64,000 bases of DNA from Nocardia puris (GCF_003315035.1 NZ_QNRE01000010.1:186001-250000), one strand, 5' to 3'; numbered from the stretch's first letter, positions 20,407 to 29,128 are shown. Notes: generated by a model not told the origin, from the letters alone. Numbers and translations are program-made.

Positions 20407-22894
20407 AACGGCGTTCGACACCCTGCCGACCGCTCGCGAACTGCTCCGCGACATCGATTGCCCGGACGCCGAACCCACCGCCTATCTGATCCGCGGCAGG
20501 TCCGGCACCGGTAAATCGACATTGCTGAGCGCGATCCGCACCCGCCTGAGGGCCCGGGGTGTCCCGCTGCGCGACACCCTCACGGCCCTCGAACCGAACG
20601 GCGCGGGGCCGCATCAGGCGCTGATCGTCGACAACGCACACACCCTCCCCCAGGGTGATCTCGAAAGACTGTGCGCCGTAGTCGAATCCGGTCACCTCAC
20701 GGTGGTCATCGCGGCCCAGCCCCGCCCGCACGAACCGGCACTGCGCACGCTCACCGACGCCGTGACGCGCCGCGGCCGCGTGGTGGATCTGCGCCCGCTC
20801 GGCGTGGCCGACATCCTGCCCTTCGCGCGCGAACTCGGGATGATGGTGCCGCGCCCGGTCGCCCAGCACATCCACCAGCAGACCGGCGGTATCCGCGGCG
20901 GCGTGGTGGCCGCGCTCTCCGCCGCGGGCACCGGCCGACTGGACGCGGGCACCGCGGCGGTGGACGAGGCCGTCACGAAATGGGCACGCGCGCAACTGGA
21001 AAGCATCGAACCCGATCTGCTCGAGACGCTGGCCGTGGCCACCACGGGCACCGGCCTGGACGCCACCGAACTCACCGAGGTGCTGGGCGTGCCGCCCGAG
21101 ACCGCGCAGTCGCTCATCGACCGCGCCCGCGCCAGCGCCCTGGTGACCGACGCCGATCTGCTCCTCGCGCCCGCAGTCGCGCCGCTGCGCACCATGCTGG
21201 GCGACCGCCGGTTCGTCGCGGTGCAGCGCCGCCTGCTCGGCGCGCGCCTGGACGCCGGACTGTTGCGCGACCACACCGCCCTGCTGCTCGCCGAATCCGG
21301 CGTGCAGGACCCCCGGCTCGCCGAATTCCTCAGCGCCGCAGCCGAACAAGCCGGACGTGACGCGGTGCGCTACTACGCGGCCGCCGCCTCGGCGGGCGCC
21401 GAACCCGGTCTGATCGGCCTGCGCTGGGCCGAAGCCGCCGCCAATATCGGCGACGGCGAGACGGCGATGCGGCTGGCCGAACCCGTACTGGCCCGCGCGG
21501 GCGCGGCGGGTGCGGATCTCACCGCCGCCGTACGGATCTGCGCGGGCGTGCTCACCCGGCGCGGGCTGGTCGGGCGGGCAGCCCAGCTCTACGGCTGGCT
21601 CGGTCCCGACCGCGTCGGCCCCGACTGGGCTGTCGGCGCGACCGTGCTCTACCTGGCGGGCAACACCCCCGCCGCGGCCGATCTCCGCGCCACCGCCGAC
21701 CGCTGGCCGCCCACCCAGGCCGGGGCGCACGCGAGCCTCATCGCCACCTCACTGGGCCGCTCGATCGACGGAAAGTCGACCGCGACAGCCATTTCCGCGC
21801 TCATCCAGGCCTCGCACGCCGATTCGGGCATCGACCGCTTCCTACCCTGTACGGCGGTGTCCATCGCCGCGCTGCTGTGCCTGAGCACCGGCGACCCGCG
21901 CCGCGCGGGCGAGGCACTGCGCCGCGCCGCCGCCAGCGGGCTGCGCTGCCACCAGCTCCAGGTGCTCACCGCCTGGACCGCGATGCTCGGCGGCGACGAG
22001 CGCACCGCCGCCGACACCGTCGCCGACCTCGACTGGGACCGGCTCGACCTGCGCGACAAGCTGCTCGCGCACGGCGTCACCGTCGGGCTGGCGCGCCGCG
22101 CGGGCGACCACACCGCGCTGACCCGGGCCTGGCAAGCCGCAGCTCCCATGTTCGACCAGGTCGACGCCGACCTGCTCACCGTGCTGCCGGTCGGCGAGCT
22201 GTGGCTGGCCGGTATCCGCCTGCGCGACGAGGAACGCGTCCAGCGGCTCGTCGAGGCCACCCGCGAGCTGCTGCACCGCCTGCACCAGCCGCCCGCCTGG
22301 GCGAACGCCTTCCACTGGTACGGCGTGCAGGCCGCCATCGCGCACGAGCGGCCCGACGAACTGCTGCCGCCCGCGCACCGGCTCAAGGCGGCCGCCGCCG
22401 CGGGCGACCGGCACGCCGCCGTGCTGGCCGACGCGGGCCGCACCTGGGTGCTGGTGCTGCGCGGGCAGGTCGAGGTGAAACTGGTGGAAGTGGCCGTCAC
22501 CGGACTGCGCGGCATCGGCCTCACCTGGGACGCGGCCCGGCTGGCCAGCGAGGCGGCGCTGGCCGCCGCCGATTCGGCCACCGCGACCGCGCTGCTCAAG
22601 CTGGCGCGCACCGTGCGCACCGAATCCCGCCCGCAGGAACGCCCGATCACGACGGCCGTCACCACCCCGGAACCGGCGGCCACAGGCGCGGCGATGCTCA
22701 GCGAACGCGAACGTGAGGTGGCCGAACTGGTGCTGCTCGGCCTCACCTACCGTGAGATCGGAGCGCGGCTGTACATCTCCGCCAAGACGGTGGAGCATCA
22801 CGTCGCACGGATTCGGCGCCGGATCGGTGCACGGTCGCGTTCGGAGTTATTGTCAATGCTCCGCGCCATGGGACACGGATCGTTGCTCGTGTGA
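20396..22894 (+). CDS. Large ATP-binding LuxR-family regulator (LAL-like)
   Basis: 832 residues. The N-terminal ATPase carries Walker A GRSGTGKST (about residue 34) and a Walker B-like ALIVDNAH; a long helical middle part resembles the sensory repeat region of LAL/MalT-type regulators; the C-terminus is a LuxR helix-turn-helix with LSEREREVAELVLLGLTYREI and ISAKTVEHHVARIRRRIG. It is expected to be a DNA-binding activator that responds to ATP and an unknown ligand. The start ATG lies 11 bases before the end of the Hsp70-like gene, behind CGGAGGCA, so the two are translationally coupled. From memory M. tuberculosis has a regulator of the same size (Rv0339c) beside iniBAC, which supports a role in controlling the envelope-stress genes here. 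Confidence 0.85.
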   Translation: MVAETAFDTLPTARELLRDIDCPDAEPTAYLIRGRSGTGKSTLLSAIRTRLRARGVPLRDTLTALEPNGAGPHQALIVDNAHTLPQGDLERLCAVVESGHLTVVIAAQPRPHEPALRTLTDAVTRRGRVVDLRPLGVADILPFARELGMMVPRPVAQHIHQQTGGIRGGVVAALSAAGTGRLDAGTAAVDEAVTKWARAQLESIEPDLLETLAVATTGTGLDATELTEVLGVPPETAQSLIDRARASALVTDADLLLAPAVAPLRTMLGDRRFVAVQRRLLGARLDAGLLRDHTALLLAESGVQDPRLAEFLSAAAEQAGRDAVRYYAAAASAGAEPGLIGLRWAEAAANIGDGETAMRLAEPVLARAGAAGADLTAAVRICAGVLTRRGLVGRAAQLYGWLGPDRVGPDWAVGATVLYLAGNTPAAADLRATADRWPPTQAGAHASLIATSLGRSIDGKSTATAISALIQASHADSGIDRFLPCTAVSIAALLCLSTGDPRRAGEALRRAAASGLRCHQLQVLTAWTAMLGGDERTAADTVADLDWDRLDLRDKLLAHGVTVGLARRAGDHTALTRAWQAAAPMFDQVDADLLTVLPVGELWLAGIRLRDEERVQRLVEATRELLHRLHQPPAWANAFHWYGVQAAIAHERPDELLPPAHRLKAAAAAGDRHAAVLADAGRTWVLVLRGQVEVKLVEVAVTGLRGIGLTWDAARLASEAALAAADSATATALLKLARTVRTESRPQERPITTAVTTPEPAATGAAMLSEREREVAELVLLGLTYREIGARLYISAKTVEHHVARIRRRIGARSRSELLSMLRAMGHGSLLV

Positions 22895-22937
22895 TCGCCC
22901 CGGTGCGGCCGATCGAAGAGCCGAAGCGAGGAATGTG

Positions 22938-24071
22938 ATGGCCACAGGGGTGGGCCTGCGGATCGCCGACGAGGACAGCACCGCCGCCATCGTCACCGAC
23001 GGCGGGGAACTGCACTACGTGGTGCGCGAATCGGTGCTGCACATGTCCGACGACGGCGACACCGTGCTCGGCGGCGAGCCGCCCGCCGACCATTCGCACT
23101 CCATCACCGGTTTCGTGGCCGCCGTCGGCGACCCGGCCGGCATCACCGTGGACGACGGCGAGGCCTACCGCGCCGAGGACCTGGTCGCGACCGCGCTGTT
23201 CTGCCTGATCAACCTCACCGCCGAACACCTGAGCGGCGCCGCCGAGTTCTACGCCACCCACCCCGGCGGCTGGCCCGCCGAGCAGGTGCAGGCGCTGCGC
23301 GAGGCGCTGGACTACCTGGGCCTGAAGTCGGTGGTGCTGGTCAGCGAGGCCGATCTGCCCGCCGTCGACACCGCCGAGCCGGGCAAGTCCTTCTCCTACG
23401 ACGCCGCCCGCGCCGCGCTGGCCGCCGTGCTCGCGACCCCGGCGGGTGCGACGCCGCCCGATCCGACCGCGGCGGAGAATTCGACGATCGTGACCGACGT
23501 GATCCCGGCGGTGCCCGTGCCGGAGGCGCAACAGGCGTACTCGGCGGCGATGCCGATCGCGACGGCCCTGCCCACCGAGGCCATCACCGACGTCCCCGAG
23601 ACGCCCGCCCCCGCGCCGCAGCCCACCCCGAAGGAGGACCGCAAGCGCGTCACGGTGCTCATCGCGGCCGCGGCGCTGGTCGGCCTGACACTGGGCGGTG
23701 TGGGCGTGGCCCTGCTCTTCCGCGGTGAAGACTCCCCCGCGGTGCCGCCCGTGCGCGACGCACAATCGGGCGTGTCCACCACCAGCACGGTCGCACCGCC
23801 CCCGCCGCCGCCCGCGCAACCCGTCGCGCCGCCGCCCGCGCCGATCACCACGGAACCTCCGATCGTCACCACGACCACGACGGAGCCGGAGCCTGCGCCG
23901 CCACCCCCACCGCCGACGACCACCGAGGAACCGACCACCACCACGGTCCCGCCCACCACCACGCCGGAGGAGACCACGAGTCCGACCAGGACCCGTCCGC
24001 GCAATCCCTGGCAGCCCTACGACCCGGAGAATCCGTTCGAGTGGTGGGAGACCCCCACGGTTCCCCGATGA
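22938..24071 (+). CDS. Short Hsp70-like protein with transmembrane helix and Pro/Thr-rich tail
   Basis: 377 residues. The N-terminal 190 residues (GVGLRIADEDSTAAIVTDGG, AVGDPAGITVDDGEAYRAEDLVATALFCLINL) align by eye with the first subdomain of the Hsp70-like protein at 18601 (FLARVGDPVAMLAEDG, HDLVATAVTCLMAEA), but the second half of the ATPase fold is missing. Residues 238-261 are one membrane helix (VTVLIAAAALVGLTLGGVGV); the rest is Pro/Thr-rich (TTTTTEPEP..., TTTEEPTTTTVPPTTT), likely outside the membrane and perhaps wall-spanning. It cannot be a working Hsp70 ATPase if read correctly. The ATG at 22938 follows GCGAGGAATGTG, 43 bases after the LuxR stop, so probably the third gene of that operon. 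Confidence 0.75.
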   Translation: MATGVGLRIADEDSTAAIVTDGGELHYVVRESVLHMSDDGDTVLGGEPPADHSHSITGFVAAVGDPAGITVDDGEAYRAEDLVATALFCLINLTAEHLSGAAEFYATHPGGWPAEQVQALREALDYLGLKSVVLVSEADLPAVDTAEPGKSFSYDAARAALAAVLATPAGATPPDPTAAENSTIVTDVIPAVPVPEAQQAYSAAMPIATALPTEAITDVPETPAPAPQPTPKEDRKRVTVLIAAAALVGLTLGGVGVALLFRGEDSPAVPPVRDAQSGVSTTSTVAPPPPPPAQPVAPPPAPITTEPPIVTTTTTEPEPAPPPPPPTTTEEPTTTTVPPTTTPEETTSPTRTRPRNPWQPYDPENPFEWWETPTVPR

Positions 24072-24245
24072 TCATGCCGATTGGTAGCGACCGATCGGGG
24101 TTTGTGCCTTAAAGTGAAGCGCTGACCGGATCGGACGGGGTTTCCCGGTACCCTCCGGTCGCTCGACGAGGACTTGTGCGCCAACGGATTCGCCGCCGCG
24201 AGCGCACGGATGTAGCTGGCACCCGTGTGCCGACGAAGGGACTTC

Positions 24246-25601
24246 ATGCGCAAGTTGGTGGCGCGTCGCGCCTCGGTCAAGGCTGCCTCGATCGCGGCGG
24301 CGGCGACCGTTCTCCTGGTTCCGATGTCCGGCACGGCGGCGGCGGAACCCGCGCCACCGCAGCTGAGCCCCGACGCGCTGCCCGCCGAACTCGTGGAGGC
24401 CGTCACCCGGGATCTGAAGATGAGCCCGACCGAGTACCTGGATCGCGCCGCCCGCGCCCAGCAGCTGCGCGAGTACGCGCGCGACTTCCGCTCCGAGCGC
24501 CCCACCGACTTCGCGGGCGCCTGGATGAGCGCCGAGGGCAAGGCGGTCGTCGCGGTCACCTCCCCCGACGCCGCGCGCGTCGCGGCGGGCGACGGCTACC
24601 AGACCCGCCTGGCGCCCGTCTCGGCCGACAACCTGGAGAGCTCGCTGAACCAGCTCACCCAGTGGATCGGCACGCTGCCGCGCGAACTGTCCGAGGCGAT
24701 CAACTCCGTCGCCATCGACTTCCTCAACAGCCAGCTGGTGCTCAGCGTCGCGAACACGCCCGTGGGCCACATGCTCAACCTGCCCACGCTGATCGCCAAC
24801 GTGAAGGTCATCCTGTCGCCGGGCGGCGGCGGGCCGGTGGAGCGGCGCCCGATGGGCGGCGACACCTACATCAGCGTGCCCGGCTCGTTGCGGGACACCT
24901 CGCTGCGCGGCGTGGACGTGTGCTCGTTCGGTTTCAACAGCGTGGACGCGGCGGGCAACGCCCTCAATATCAGCGCGGGCCACTGCGACCCGAACCTGGG
25001 CAAGTCCGATCAGCGGGCCGGCGTCTACCTGCCCAACGTGCGCGATATCGCCAACAGCCCCGAACTGGGCACGTTCGTGCGCGCCGAACTGGGTGGCAGC
25101 AGCGCGCTGGACTACTCGGTGATCCAGCTCAACGACCGCGCCGTGCGCGCGGGCATGGACCAGCCCTCGGTGCGCGCCGCCAACGGCACCACGCTCTCGA
25201 TCACCGGCACCGCCGATCCGATCGTCGGCGCCCCGGTGTGCAAGTCGGGCCAGACCTCCGCGTTCACCTGCGGTTTCGTGGTGGCCGACCGGGTCGAGAC
25301 GCAGCTCTACACCGCTGACGGCGAGAGCAAGACCGTGCGCGGTTTCGCCAGCTCCGCCTGCACCCTGGGCGGTGACAGCGGCGGCGCGATCGTGTCCGGC
25401 ACGCTGGCGCTGGGCATCACCAGCGGTTCCAACGCCGCCGACGCCCCCGACTGCGACGAGGCCAACCTCGCGCTGGCCCCGTACGGCGGCACCGCGACGC
25501 TGGGCATCCCGATCCGCTCGATCCTGGCCGATATCAACGCCTCCTCCGGCGGCGGGCTCGGCAGCGGCATCACCGTGCGGACGCGCCCGAACGCGGGCTG
25601 A
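24246..25601 (+). CDS. Secreted S1-family serine protease with pro-region (paralogue 1)
   Basis: 451 residues. A signal peptide (MRKLVARRASVKAASIAAAA, cleavage near AAA-EP) is followed by a pro-region resembling alpha-lytic protease propeptides (LPAELVEAVTRDLKMSPTEYLDRAARAQQ) and a chymotrypsin-like domain. Catalytic triad: His in NISAGHCDPN, Asp in LDYSVIQLND, Ser in LGGDSGGAIVSG. Cysteines at the usual places (CSFGF/GHC, CKSG/CGF, CTLGG) suggest disulfides. It would be exported, then self-cleave; substrates are unknown. I use the ATG at 24246 (AAGGGA ribosome site) rather than 24225, because it begins the signal peptide properly. The downstream neighbour is its duplicate. Confidence 0.9.
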   Translation: MRKLVARRASVKAASIAAAATVLLVPMSGTAAAEPAPPQLSPDALPAELVEAVTRDLKMSPTEYLDRAARAQQLREYARDFRSERPTDFAGAWMSAEGKAVVAVTSPDAARVAAGDGYQTRLAPVSADNLESSLNQLTQWIGTLPRELSEAINSVAIDFLNSQLVLSVANTPVGHMLNLPTLIANVKVILSPGGGGPVERRPMGGDTYISVPGSLRDTSLRGVDVCSFGFNSVDAAGNALNISAGHCDPNLGKSDQRAGVYLPNVRDIANSPELGTFVRAELGGSSALDYSVIQLNDRAVRAGMDQPSVRAANGTTLSITGTADPIVGAPVCKSGQTSAFTCGFVVADRVETQLYTADGESKTVRGFASSACTLGGDSGGAIVSGTLALGITSGSNAADAPDCDEANLALAPYGGTATLGIPIRSILADINASSGGGLGSGITVRTRPNAG

Positions 25602-25676
25602 GCGCGACGCGCCGAGCGAGGAGAACAAGCCGGGCGAGGAGTGGGATTACCGGCTCGGACCCCATATAGTCTCCCC

Positions 25677-27002
25677 ATGCTCCTGCCACGTATCGGTCTG
25701 TTCCGATCCACTGCGCGACAGACCGGCTTCCGCAAGTCCGTGATCGCCGCTTCGGCGGCGATCCTGCTGTTCGGTCCCAGCGCCGCGGTGGCCAACGCCG
25801 AACCGGCCGGGCCCGGCCTGCCCGCCGAGCTGCTCAGCGCCGTCACCCGCGATCTGAAGATCTCGCCCGACGAATACCTGCGCCGCGCCGAGCTCGGCCA
25901 GCAGGTCGCCGCGTTCGCCACCTCGGCGCAGCGCCAGTACCCGCAGGTGTTCGCGGGCGCCTGGCTCGACGACGCGGGCAAGGCCGTCGTCGCGCTGGCG
26001 CAGGGCCCCGGCGCGCAGGAGGCGCGCCAGGCGGCCCAGTCGGCGGGCTTCGAGGTGCGCGACGTCGCCAAGAGCGAGGCGGCGCTGCGCGGGGAGAAGA
26101 GCGCGTTCGAGCGGTGGCTGGACAGCCAGCCCGCGGCGGTGTCGGCGCTGGTGCGCGGCGTCGTGATCGATACGGTCAACAACAGCATCGCGGTGCGGGT
26201 GGACCAGGCGGGCGTCCCGATGCCCAGCTTCGTGGACCCGGCCCGCGTGATCGTCACCGCGCCGCCCGTGGCGGGTGAGACGCTGCCGCAGGGCACCCCG
26301 ATCGCCGAGGGCGTCGACCGCGCCTCGCTGACCGGTGGCGACGGGTACGCCGCGGTGGGCGGCGACGTGCAGCTGCGCTGCTCTTTCGGGTTCAACGGCA
26401 CCGACCGCTCGGGCAACGTCGTCAACATCTCGGCGGGCCACTGCGATCCGAACGGCGCCGCCGCGGGCGGTGCGAACGCGTCGGGCGTGCACGAGATGCT
26501 GCCGCAGGACCGGCGCGGGGCGCGCCTGGGCTCGTTCGCCAAGTCGGTGCTCGGCTCGCAGGACTACTCGATCATCCGGATCGACGACGCGGTGGCGGAT
26601 CGCTTCCGCAATAACGGCGTCCGCGTCCCCGGCGCCGCGCCCGTGCTCATCGAAGGCGTCGCGACGCCTGTGATCGGCGCGCCGGTGTGCAAGTCGGGTT
26701 CGCGCACCGGCTTCAGCTGCGGAATCATCAGCGCGGTCGACCAGACCGTGCAGGTCGGCGAGCGCCAGCTCACCCAGAGCTTCTCCGCCACCATCTGCGC
26801 GCTGCCCGGCGACAGCGGCGGCGCCGTGGTGACCGGACGGATGGCGCTCGGCATCTCCAGCGCCTCGTCGGTGGCCGACTTCCCGATCTGCGAGATCCCG
26901 AACCTCATCGGCGCGCTCACGGGCAACGCGCCGCAGCTGTTCGCGCAGCCGCTGAGCGTGGTCCTGTCGGACAACCCGGGTCTGCGGGTCCGCACGAACT
27001 GA
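25677..27002 (+). CDS. Secreted S1-family serine protease with pro-region (paralogue 2)
   Basis: 441 residues, same architecture as the gene upstream: signal peptide (TARQTGFRKSVIAASAAILL, cleavage near ANA-EP), pro-region with LPAELLSAVTRDLKISPDEYLRRAELGQQ, and a chymotrypsin fold with His in NISAGHCDPN, Asp in QDYSIIRIDD and Ser in LPGDSGGAVVTG. Start ATG at 25677, 75 bases after the first protease; no terminator lies between, so they may be co-transcribed. A strong terminator follows at 27014. The two have clearly diverged in their pro-regions and loops, which suggests different substrates. Confidence 0.9.
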   Translation: MLLPRIGLFRSTARQTGFRKSVIAASAAILLFGPSAAVANAEPAGPGLPAELLSAVTRDLKISPDEYLRRAELGQQVAAFATSAQRQYPQVFAGAWLDDAGKAVVALAQGPGAQEARQAAQSAGFEVRDVAKSEAALRGEKSAFERWLDSQPAAVSALVRGVVIDTVNNSIAVRVDQAGVPMPSFVDPARVIVTAPPVAGETLPQGTPIAEGVDRASLTGGDGYAAVGGDVQLRCSFGFNGTDRSGNVVNISAGHCDPNGAAAGGANASGVHEMLPQDRRGARLGSFAKSVLGSQDYSIIRIDDAVADRFRNNGVRVPGAAPVLIEGVATPVIGAPVCKSGSRTGFSCGIISAVDQTVQVGERQLTQSFSATICALPGDSGGAVVTGRMALGISSASSVADFPICEIPNLIGALTGNAPQLFAQPLSVVLSDNPGLRVRTN

Positions 27003-27013
27003 GATACCGCGAG

Positions 27014-27046
27014 AAGGCCGCCGGTTGGGAGCACCGGCGGCCTTTT
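27014..27046 (+). terminator. Intrinsic terminator after the protease pair
   Basis: AAGGCCGCCGGT, seven bases, ACCGGCGGCCTT, then TTC. A GC-rich 12-pair stem with a short T run, 11 bases after the stop at 27002. Confidence 0.88.
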
Positions 27047-27126
27047 CGCTGTCTCGGGGACCGTTCCACTGCCCTTGCGCCCCGATAACCGCGATCCGTT
27101 CCGGCCGTTCCGGCATTCTGGAATGC

Positions 27127-27978
27127 ATGTGTTTGGTGTTGATCGGCTGGCGCGCCCACCCGGACTACCGGTTGATCGTGGCGGCCAACCGGGACGAGTT
27201 CTATGTGCGGCCCGCAGAGCCGATGCGGTGGTGGCCGGAGGTGTCCGGTCTGCTCGCGGGCCGCGACGTGGGCGCTCCGGGCTACGCACCGGGCGTGCGG
27301 CCCGGTACTTGGCTCGGTGTGGCGGAATCACCCGCCCGTTTCGCGGCCGTCACCAATGTGCGCAACCCGCGCGACGAACGCCGCGACGCCCGTTCGCGGG
27401 GCGCGCTGCTGATGGACTTCCTCGACAGCGCCGAACATCCCGGCCCGCGCCGCTACCTCGATGCGGTCGCCGCCGCCCCGGACGACTACAACGGCTACAA
27501 CCTGGTACTGAGCGACCTCGAGACGCTGTGGTGGCACTCCAACCGTTCCCAGCGACCCCCGCGAGCACTGGAGCCCGGCTTCCACGGGCTGTCCAACGGC
27601 CCGTTCGTCACCTCGGCGGCGCCCGCGCCGGACGCCGAACTGTCCGCGCCGCGACGGATCTGGCCGAAGGTGCGCGGCGGCCTGACCGAACTGCGCAAGG
27701 TGGTGGAATCCGACCCCGATGCCCTCGACCGCTACTTCGACGTGCTCTCCGATCGCACCGAGGCGCCCGACGACCAGTTGCCGGGCACCGGCGTGCCGCT
27801 GGAGATGGAACGATCGCTCTCGGCCCGGTTCATCGCCCACCGGATCCACGGCACCAGGGCGAGCACAGTGCTGCTGGTGCGTGAGGACGGGTCGTTCACG
27901 GTGGCGGAGCGCTCGTTCGGCGAGCTGGGTGAGAGTCTGGGCGCGGTGAGCTTTCACGGCACGCTCGCGCTGCCCTGA
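27127..27978 (+). CDS. NRDE (TANGO2-like) family protein
   Basis: 283 residues starting with the family signature MCLVLIGWRAHPDYRLIVAANRDE; the Cys at position 2 and the NRDE motif at residues 21-24 are the hallmarks of the TANGO2/DUF833 (NRDE) family. These proteins belong to the N-terminal-nucleophile-like fold; human TANGO2 is tied to haem or lipid trafficking but no bacterial reaction is settled, so I give none. The start ATG at 27127 is required for Cys2. Monocistronic, between two terminators. Confidence 0.9.
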   Translation: MCLVLIGWRAHPDYRLIVAANRDEFYVRPAEPMRWWPEVSGLLAGRDVGAPGYAPGVRPGTWLGVAESPARFAAVTNVRNPRDERRDARSRGALLMDFLDSAEHPGPRRYLDAVAAAPDDYNGYNLVLSDLETLWWHSNRSQRPPRALEPGFHGLSNGPFVTSAAPAPDAELSAPRRIWPKVRGGLTELRKVVESDPDALDRYFDVLSDRTEAPDDQLPGTGVPLEMERSLSARFIAHRIHGTRASTVLLVREDGSFTVAERSFGELGESLGAVSFHGTLALP

Positions 27979-27987
27979 CCACGCGAA

Positions 27988-28016
27988 AGGCCCGCTCCCT
28001 TCGCGGGAGCGGGCCT
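27988..28016. terminator. Bidirectional terminator between convergent genes
   Basis: AGGCCCGCTCCC, a TTCG-type loop, and CGGGAGCGGGCCT form a 12-pair stem between the stop at 27978 and the minus-strand stop at 28038. It can serve both genes. Confidence 0.88.
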
Positions 28017-28037
28017 GATTTCGTGCGGTACCGCGGG

Positions 28038-28748
28038 TCAGTTCGCGGCCTGGGCGGCCTTCGGCTTGTCGGCCCACTGCGTGGTGCCTTCCGGCGCCTG
28101 CAGGGTGTTGATCAGCTCGATGCCCGCGGCGAGCAGCGTGGGACCACCGACGGCGATGGTGCCCAGGATCCCGCCGATGCCCGCGCCGATCGGCAGGCCC
28201 GCGATGCAGCCGACGCCGAACAGCGGCAGGCCGAATACGCAGCCGACGACCGCGCCGATGGCGGTGCCGACGAAGCCGCCGATGGCGGTGCCGATGCCGA
28301 ACTTGCTGGCGAAGTCGTTCATCGCGCGCTGATTCTCGATGGGACCCGCGATGGGCTTGACCTCGACCGGCTTGTCCAGCTGCACGCCCTCGGGCTTCTC
28401 CGGGGTCACCTCGAGGACGGTGCCGTCCTTCTTGACCTCGGTGGCGACCGGGATGTCGGTCCCGTTGACGTTGAAGCTCAGCGGCAACGAGATGACCGTG
28501 TTGCCTGCGTCGTCCTTGATGTCCAGGATGTTCGTCTTCGGGTCGTCGACGGTGGCTCCATCCTTCTCGACCAGCGAGAAGGTCCCCCCACGGAGCGATG
28601 CGACGACGGTCTTGTCCACCAGCTTGACGGAGTAGCTGATGTCCTCAGCAGGCGCGGGCGCGGCGGGCTCGGCATGAGCGGTCCCCATACCGACGGTCAA
28701 CGCACCGATGACCAGCGCGGCAGCCGCAGTGGTTCTGCGGAAGTTCAT
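28038..28748 (-). CDS. Secreted protein with glycine-zipper C-terminus, function unknown
   Basis: 236 residues. A clear signal peptide (MNFRRTTAAAALVIGALTVG, cleavage near AHA-EP), a beta-rich middle (ISYSVKLVDKTVVASLRGG, NTVISLPLSFNVNG) and a very hydrophobic Gly-rich stretch at residues 150-215 (GIGTAIGGFVGTAIGAVVGC, GAGIGGILGTIAVGG) that could insert in a membrane. Proteins of this layout are common in Nocardia; I do not know a function. I choose the ATG at 28748 with GGAAAACCG upstream, since the signal peptide starts there. Confidence 0.75.
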   Translation of the reverse strand: MNFRRTTAAAALVIGALTVGMGTAHAEPAAPAPAEDISYSVKLVDKTVVASLRGGTFSLVEKDGATVDDPKTNILDIKDDAGNTVISLPLSFNVNGTDIPVATEVKKDGTVLEVTPEKPEGVQLDKPVEVKPIAGPIENQRAMNDFASKFGIGTAIGGFVGTAIGAVVGCVFGLPLFGVGCIAGLPIGAGIGGILGTIAVGGPTLLAAGIELINTLQAPEGTTQWADKPKAAQAAN

Positions 28749-29020
28749 TCGGTTTTCCAATCCATCATCAGGGTGTGCGCGGGCCGCTGTCGTCACGCGA
28801 GAGCTCATTCAATCCGAAAGCTGGTCAGGCACTTCGGATTCTCCCCGAGCGGTGGGCAGCGGATGCCGCGAACAGAACGGTCGTGAGCGTAGTCGACCCC
28901 GGCGACTAATGCGAGATCCGTTACATGTGCACACGAGTAAGCCTGCCCTTACCGAATGGGCCTACTTCCTCGGCGTTTACGGTGGTTACCGGCCGATAGC
29001 CCCGCGGGCCGGATTTTCTT

Positions 29021-29040
29021 GGTGTGACATTGATCACACC
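29021..29040. promoter_or_regulatory. CRP/GlxR-type operator candidate
   Basis: GGTGTGACATTGATCACACC: perfect 7-base arms around six bases, an exact match to the TGTGA-N6-TCACA consensus of the cAMP receptor family (Crp of M. tuberculosis, GlxR of corynebacteria). It lies 171 bases upstream of the Fe-S reductase start. Confidence 0.72.
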
Positions 29041-29104
29041 GGAAATCCGGCCCGCGCCCCAGGAAATAGGGCTGGGTCACAAAAGTGGATCGTACGATGG
29101 ACAC

Positions 29105-29128
29105 GTAAGTTACCGGTGGGTAACTTAC
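29105..29128. promoter_or_regulatory. 24-base palindromic operator candidate
   Basis: GTAAGTTACC, four bases (GGTG), GGTAACTTAC: perfect 10-base arms, 82 bases upstream of the Fe-S reductase start. The size and symmetry fit a TetR-family operator; the regulator is not identified and no TetR gene lies in the window. Confidence 0.7.

Noticed and set aside
28937..28952. GTAAG-N6-CTTAC as an iron-box (IdeR/DtxR) site
   Set aside because: Too short and unlike the 19-base consensus; kept only as a weak dyad.
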